64,000 nt of DNA, taken from NCBI GenBank assembly GCA_030142905.1, contig JASJOG010000002.1:2024001-2088000 (forward strand), in the 5' to 3' direction. Both the position numbers and the translations under genes were made by a program. A model generated the notes under the pieces. That model saw nothing but the letters and a program-made list of their open reading frames with translations, did not search any database and was not told the DNA's origin. This document shows positions 56,841 to 64,000 of the stretch, in pieces (the first letter of the stretch is position 1; every line of letters starts with the position of its first letter). The DNA comes from Heliopora coerulea (lineage: Eukaryota > Cnidaria > Anthozoa > Scleralcyonacea > Helioporidae).

Positions 56841-59800
56841 GAATGAATCAAAATCAGAATACTTTTCAATAGAAAACTAGTCATTTTCGTGAAGACATAC
56901 TTTCCAAAGTATACATTTAATGCATGTACAATTTAAGGTATAACTCTACAAACCAGTGCAACCAACACCTAAGTCATGCTAGAATTTGCTGCATCAAACA
57001 TTTTACTGCACTTTATTAGAAGCTCTGGGCAACCAAATTCATGCACTTTTTAGTTCTTTCAAGGAGAGTTGTAACCACAGTAACTGCAGCAATTAATGCA
57101 AGAAACAAACGCAAAGTAAAATCCCAAACTATTGGTTTTTATCATATTTTAAATGAACTGTAAATACAGTTTATTACAACTCTTAATCTGTCCATAACAA
57201 TGTTTAATGAGCATTGAGTTACCTAAATAAGATGTAAGATTTCATTGTAGCAGCGAAAAAGTATAGTAAGTTGGATCACAAAACCATAAATACATTGCTG
57301 TATTATATACGTTCTAAGTTTACTGTATCATCTTTCTGGAGCTTCTTTCTGCGAAAAGGGAATAAATGAATTCTATTTTGCCAACTCTGGGTGGTATAAT
57401 AGCATTAAATTTTGAAAATGATTTAATGCAAAAGTGTGCACATCATGTGAGCTATGATGTCTATTAACATATCTTCTTTTTCGGTCATCACCGGCACCAC
57501 AACCACATTGTCCTGAGGATTGATCGGACCTATCACTTTTGCCCGTTAAAAAAGAACAATTCCTAACGAACATTTTGTATTGAACGCCCTTTCTATACTT
57601 AACCTTCGCCGGAGCTTTTAACAATTTTTTATTTTGTAATTTAAGAGCTAATGGGAACAGTGATAGACAAGCTCAATATACCGACAAATGTTCTGGATGT
57701 AGCGACAGACCTAGTCAGGACGAAAAGTGTTACGCTAATGCCTACTGCATGAGATATATGTAGAAACACTTCATAAAAGGATAAAATTCTTCCAACATTG
57801 GCTACTTCTTGACAGCTCTTGCAAACCAGAAATTTGTATAGCCAGGGAATAACAAGTGTTTCGAGTTATGCTCAATCTCTTATGCCAAAGGCCTATTTCT
57901 GAAAGGATTTGATCTACGTTAAGCAAAGCAAATAAAACATTAGATAACATTTTGATAGAATCTAAGCATCACACATCAGAGAATGAAGATATAGGGATTA
58001 TTTACAAATTAACAAATAAACACTTAATGTCAGTTTACTTATATAGGCGAAAATATGCGGTTATGTGACTCTTAGGAGCTAAATTCAAATAAGGTATGAA
58101 AACCAATGATAATAAATCTGCGATAAATCATCATGTTGGAACAACCGCACACAATATTCATACAAATGACGTAAAAGCTTTAGAAAAAGAAACAGATTTC
58201 AGAAACAAAATTTGTTTTAGGAAGAATTATATTCAATGCTCGACAAGACCTTTGCTAATGAACATGTGCAATTTCCCTCTTCTTGGTTACCTTTGGTTGC
58301 CTCCCATGGATCGATAAACTATAATCAATTTATGCAAAGTACGAGCAATGTGTTTTGGATTTTTATTCTCACGAAGGGTACAGAAGTTGACCTAAGGGTC
58401 CATTTACACGATACGACTGTCGTATACGATTGTTCATTTTGATGTATCGGGTTGAATCATAAGAACCTTTAGGATCAACTGTAACATTCGCTAGCGAATA
58501 GCAAGCTGGAATTGTGCTTTTGTGACATAATCGCATACGCCAAAGTAATGAATTGTATAGAACAATCGTATAGTGTGGATAGGCCTTAACATGTTTGACA
58601 CTTCTAAATACGTTTTGTATATGTATATATGTTTTCACGTTTACATGCATTTAAGTATATTATTTTGTGTACGTATACATGTGTATAATTATGTGCATAC
58701 GTGTATATGCGTATATTATGTGTATATGTATACATGTGTATGTGCACGACGCAAAACACTGTGAAAAGTGTACAAGCTCTTTCTTCGATTCCAAATGCTC
58801 ATGACTACCTGATGATTTCTTTCTTTTTTTTATTTTATTCTTTATTGATTTTTCGTGTGTTTTTGATTTTCATCATGATTTTATGCGATTTTTTTATTTC
58901 TAACGTTCGTTTGAAAACTACCACCACCAATCTGTGGCACAATGCCTTTGGACTAGATTGGGCAGCATTGAATTTGGATCCAGAGACCTTTCTATCGCAT
59001 TTTATTTTATTGGGTGTAATATTTATTACTATTATAATTCTAATTTTGTGCGATATATGCTTGGTTGACTTAGCTCAATGGTACACATTAAATACAGTAT
59101 CATTTTGACACTTTTCAAAGTCTTGATAATTTAATGTTATTTTAAATGATATTTTATAGTTTCAGTCGTTTTGGTGATTCAATTCATGCGATTTTTTGTG
59201 ATTTTTTTCCTGGGTGTACGTTATTTCAACCAGTCATTTTGCCCTTTTGTGAAGTACAGGCACTCTTTAATTCATGCTTGCAATTATAAATCATCAGATG
59301 TGTCTACTCATGTCTGATGTCCAGATACTACAGTTGCCGTTGCTAGTTAACATCGGTGACGTTACTGTACGCGAATTGTACCGCAAAATTGTTCTTGTGG
59401 TGCAGAGCAATCTTTGTCTTCAAGGACCAGACATCACCCAACAAATGTGATGTGATTATTCCAGAAAAATCGCCGCTATCTTGGATTTGCTTTAAAACAT
59501 ACTGGGAAAATTGCTATAATAATCCTGACCAATCTGTTAAACGAATACCAAATGAATTCATTTTAGGACTTGGGTACCAGTCTTAGGGGATCTGCATGAT
59601 TCCCCCTAATGACTTAAAGTACTTTATTTCCTAACAAGGGTCTCTTGGGTTTTTAAGAGGGATTTTATTCCATTATTTACATCAGTAATTCCTCATTTTC
59701 ACACTTTAATCTTGATGATACCTACCAAAAATAAAAGTCTACTTATTAATAAAATGCAATTCCCTCATCATAATCATTTCTACTGAACTCATGCTTGATC

Positions 59801-62800
59801 TGAGCTTCGATAATTGGCGGAGTGAAGCGTGTTAACGTTTCACTCCGACGAATAACCTTCGCTTGAAACGTCTGTACCTCCTTCCTAGATTTCAGCATTT
59901 CCCTGAGCCTTTTGGCTTTTTACACGTCGTTAAATACCGCTTACGCAGCATTCTAAGTTTTATGTCATTGTTTCAATAATTTGCCTTGCCTGCTTGCATG
60001 GTCGGTTAACATGTTAACGTATCGTTATGTTACATATTTCGAAGTTGACGGTTAGTAACCTTGAAGTTAAGGAACCTGAGGATAATAGAGTACTTTAAAA
60101 TTCGGGATAGACTGGCCGATTATTTTCCGAGTTGAAACGAAAATACGTGAAGCATATTCCTCAAACAAAATGTTGTGTTCTGGCTTCTTTTCGTTTGATC
60201 CGCTGGGCTAAATCTAAATCACTAAATTACGAATTTTACCTATGATTCTAAGCAACTCTTGTATCTTCTGAACAATCCGGCAAGTTGATAAAATGAAAGG
60301 TGAAATTGGATCTATAATTCCTGAACCACTGGAAAGGCTACTCCGTTATTTGTTTTTAGGAGAGCTGCAGGGACTAAGTCAAGAAACTATATGTTAGTAC
60401 GAAATGGAGTTTGCTTGCCTCACCCACCGATCCATCCTTCTATTGTTTTATCATCTTGATATCTTTAAAAATGTCTACAGCACACTGAACTGCAGGTAAC
60501 ATTGCTATAGTACAGGTTTCCGACTACGGTCGTTTAGATAAGAATTCGTATGGATTTGAAGTGATGAAATTTCGGTTTTCCAGGAGTTATCTGTGGTTGA
60601 TTAAAAAATTTTCCACTAATTCTGTCTTCCATTTCAAGGTATAGGAGTGAAATTTTGAGCATTGAAGCAGTGGTGGCGTGGCCCACCGGGACACCGGGAC
60701 ATTCCTCAGTTGGCACCAATGATTTCCAGGCAGAAAACCCTTATGGAAAGGGTTATGTTGGGTGAAAAAAAAATACAGCATTACAAAAAAGAATTACGGA
60801 ACTCTTGGTTTTGTATGGTCTTGTAGGAAAATTTTAAATTTCAAGTTGTTTTCAAAGAGTTCAAAGCGTATTGCAAACTCAACATACAATAAACTAACAA
60901 TTCTATGGCGTTTACGTTTATTCTTCAGGTCACATACTGGTTTTTTAGTTTGTTCAGTTGTTCTTAGGTACTTCGGTAACTCTTATCACATTGATGTCAC
61001 AAACAAAGTAACAAAGTCAGATTAATGACGCATTTAAGTCAAAAGCTGTTTGTTTGCATGCCACATTGAATTGTACCGAGGACATCAATGCATGATTTTA
61101 TTCAGTTCTTTGCAAATTTTATTTTATTTTTATTTTTATTATTTTATTTTTTTTGTTCTTTCATCATATGACCATGCAAAGCATGCTCAAAGCTAATTGT
61201 AAATTCAATATACAGTACATTGCATGCTTATCAAAATAACAAGATATACGAAAAGGCGTTTAGGCAAGGAGTGCTGTGATGAATGATTTCCAGTTTTCTA
61301 GTCTCATGCTATTATAAGTAAGCGAGCAATGTTCTCCAAAACCTACCTAATTTTGATGGAGTACTCAATTACTGAGAAGCCTATAGTTGAGAAAGGTATT
61401 GGCTATGTCCGATTTGAGAGTCATGAAGCAAGAATCTGGCGGTGAGTCTAGATGATATATAGATTGAAAGCCCGAAAAATGGTTTTTTTTCCTCATCAAG
61501 ATTAATATTTTTAACGCCAAGATTCAAGATGGAAGTAATCAATATGTTGGTATGTGCAATTTAAGGTTATTAAACTTGCAAAACAAAAACACCTCTGACT
61601 TTCCAGCATATCCTATCCGCTTTTTCCCACGAGACTCACGAGATATTTTTTAGTCAAGCGGTCCTGTCTATCAGAAGATTAATTTTTAAAACTGTTTGAC
61701 TTGTCCAGCTAAGGTAAATACTTAAAAGAAATCAATCAGAAATCAATTCCAGTGGTTTGTTAAGTATAGCATTAAGTCAAGACAAAATTCTGCGGTATTG
61801 TGGCGAGGATAAGTCCAATGTTCCAAGGATTATGATTATAGCCATTCTTGGACTTATTAAAGACTTTGTAAGATCTGTTATTCTGTTAATGATTCAAAAT
61901 ATGAAAATAACGGGAGATTAGTCATGAAGCTGAGGGTTTGGACGTGTGGTTTAAATTAGCATAAAAGTTAACAATTTTCAACGGGATTTTGAGATAAAAT
62001 AGGGATTGGTCGTAGTTTATTTAACTTAAGAAAAAAACAAAATAAACAAAATCCGATACACCTCAGTTTTTCTGCATGCGCACTCCCCAGCGTTTGTATA
62101 CTGGACGTAAAGCCCTTAATGTTCTATTTTCACTCTAAGAAGAGAACTAGAAAATTCAGGTTTGATCAGAAATTAATGTTTACTGTAGGTTTGACTAAAT
62201 TTCTTGAATAAATGCACGAAATTCTTGATCAATTGTACTCTTCCTGCTACACTTATCTTTGTGCTTTACCTTAAGGCAATGTAAATTTCAGATTAAAATA
62301 TTTTCTTACTTGCTCATTAACTGAAGGTTGTTTCCAATCTAGTGGACGATTTAAACATAACGATCCTGAGCGGTGTGATCAACCATTCACTACGATCAAC
62401 TGTCGGTGAACGAAACACTGCATATTGTTATTTCTATACTATTTCTGATTGACGGACTTTGGAAAGTCAGTCAAGTTCATACCACCATGAAATTAATAGT
62501 TTGAAATGAAAAATATTAACCTTTGTTTAAAAATACATATGCATTTTAAACGTCGACTTTGAAAACAGGTCAACACATTCCTTTTTTTTCTTGATGGTCG
62601 AAACTTTCCAATTATTCGATATTAAGATCCAAGACAAGATCCTTCGCATAATGCCAGCAGCATTACCAAAACGTATACTTTCTTGGGGGTCATGTACTAA
62701 TTAACAACCAGTTTATCCATCTCAGTTACTCAAAAAGCAATCCAAGGATCCTCTTCACTCCAGCTTTTTGAGGTAAGAGATATCTTAAAAACTTCGAAGA

Positions 62801-64000
62801 AAACCATCTCTTCGTTTGTGTTTATTTTTATTTTTTGACAAATGTAGCCAATTATACATGAGCGGTGTCAGTAACAACGTGATTTTACCATGCAATGAAA
62901 AATCTAAAATTAGTGCTTTTCCTTGTTTTTAAATTTCATGCCAAAAGAATTTTAAGCCAATTTTTTAAGGTTTAAGCCACGACTCATGCACATCGCACTT
63001 TCACCGTGAAATTCAACCGCATTAAAATTCTTTGTTAAAATTGTTAAATAATACGTGAACGATCGTTTGTTTTTGGGGGAGGGGTTTGTGGCTTGGTCCA
63101 CTTCATGCACTCGTAACTCCCTGAAATATGGAAATCTTAACGAATCTGTGAAATTTGGGATGTGTTCGGATGCACTCATTAATACTGATTGGTATTAAAA
63201 GTTATTTACTTTTGAAGTTCTCCAGGGGCGTCCATCTCACTCGGCGTAAGAACTCTGGGGTTTATCCATATAAATTGACTCATAGGTATGCAGATGTTTT
63301 ACGTCCAAACATTTGTCGGAATTTTTTTAAAGTCTTGAGCGCCTCATTAGCAATTACTACGGCCACTGTGTGTTGCCTTAGCGTATAGAAAGCATTTACA
63401 TTGGGACCACCGTTGGGCGCACATTATCCTCGGATATAGACACTTCAACTTCTCTGGAAACATGTCAAGACAAATAACAGGATGTGGGAACGAGCGTTGT
63501 ATTTAGAAACTCCAGTCATAATTCTCATTCAGGTACTTGCATTAACGTGCAATGATTTCAGACTCAATATTTATACAAAAAAAAAAATAGATATAATACT
63601 AAATAATCTACGAATCATGCATAAACTTAATTTTTACTATAGTTGTTATTCGGCAGGGAATGGTCTTGAAAAATAAATGTGAACTTATAATGCAACCCCA
63701 ACTAGAAGTATGGGTTATTGAGACATCACATCATCGTCATCGTGATTTTACGTCATGCATGCCAAGCTTAGCTCGGCGATAGTTACTTGTAATATATTTC
63801 ACGTTTTCTCACGAATAATCGGACAAAACCTTTCGTTCAATGATTCTCCAAAGTAGCAGTAACATATCCAGTGGAATTCCATTAACGCTGCACTACAAGC
63901 GTAAGGACACAAAGCTTCCGTGTTCAGAGGGTAAATTTATTTTAAGTAATATCGTATTAGCTGAGACCACAAACACGGTTCCTAATAAAGTCTTTTCCGC
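56841..64000. other. 7.2 kb without a recognised gene
   Basis: Both strands were read. A minus frame at 57373-57624 (KVKYRKGVQYKMFVRNCSFL, then GQCGCGAGDDRKRR) has plausible composition but no domain I know. A + frame at 58701-59108 is mostly hydrophobic and AT-driven. CATA/TATG-like degenerate runs occur at 58620-58740. A 9-bp inverted pair (CGGAGTGAA / TTCACTCCG) lies near 59818-59846. No element ends were found. Confidence 0.4.

Noticed and set aside
58701..59108. 135-codon hydrophobic ORF with possible membrane segments
   Set aside because: Strong T-rich composition explains the Phe/Ile/Leu content; no splice sites, family motifs or neighbours support it.

Overview
This is eukaryotic (animal) genomic DNA, AT-rich, with very little protein-coding sequence and many decayed transposable elements. 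Nothing looks prokaryotic. The combination of features points to a cnidarian, probably an anthozoan such as a stony coral or sea anemone: PIF/Harbinger, hAT, piggyBac, pogo-like and Crypton-type relics; a Penelope-like element; RTE-like and L2/CR1-like LINEs; many small TIR elements; and a repeat-expanded Dickkopf-like secreted protein. This placement is inference from repeat style and protein resemblance, not from a database match.

The one well-supported host gene is on the + strand: a Dickkopf-like cysteine-rich secreted protein. A 903-nt exon (44514-45416) carries six C-x5-C-x5-CH-x5-C repeats and the start of a Cys-2/colipase-like domain. A terminal exon (46409-46609) completes that domain and ends in a stop followed by AATAAA. 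Both splice junctions are phase 0. A candidate first exon (35117-35230) encodes a signal peptide, has a TATA box upstream and a phase-0 donor, and lies across a 9.3-kb intron. That long intron holds a 225-bp hAT element, a truncated 832-bp-family hAT element, TA microsatellites, a 447-bp hAT element and two hairpin repeats.

Layout. 1-5.1 kb: repeats and a snapback palindrome. 5.1-7.1 kb: a degenerate minisatellite interrupted by a 1.3-kb piggyBac-type MITE. 11.3-18.3 kb: a PIF/Harbinger-like region, with a broken MADF/BESS-type gene on + and a broken transposase on -. A 689-bp hAT element sits just before the MADF gene, and its intron carries a pogo-like element that itself contains an 832-bp hAT element. 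18-28.7 kb: mostly featureless, with small repeats. 28.7-29.2 kb: a tyrosine-recombinase (Crypton/DUF3504-type) fossil. 29.5-32.7 kb: an RTE-like LINE on - with (TA)n on both sides. 35-46.6 kb: the Dickkopf-like gene. 47.6-50.2 kb: a 5'-truncated L2/CR1-like LINE on +. 51.2-52.8 kb: a Penelope-like element with inverted terminal copies, each holding a hammerhead-like core. 53.1-53.8 kb: a second 689-bp hAT element. 56.1-56.8 kb: a 610-bp TIR element carrying a coding fragment, nested in an older repeat. 57-64 kb: nothing recognised.

Apart from the Dickkopf-like gene, every recognised coding region is a mobile-element gene or a relic with stops, frameshifts or lost catalytic residues. Layered insertions give relative ages: Harbinger/MADF is older than the pogo-like element, which is older than the 832-bp hAT; the degenerate minisatellite is older than the piggyBac MITE; the older hAT-like repeat is older than the 610-bp element.
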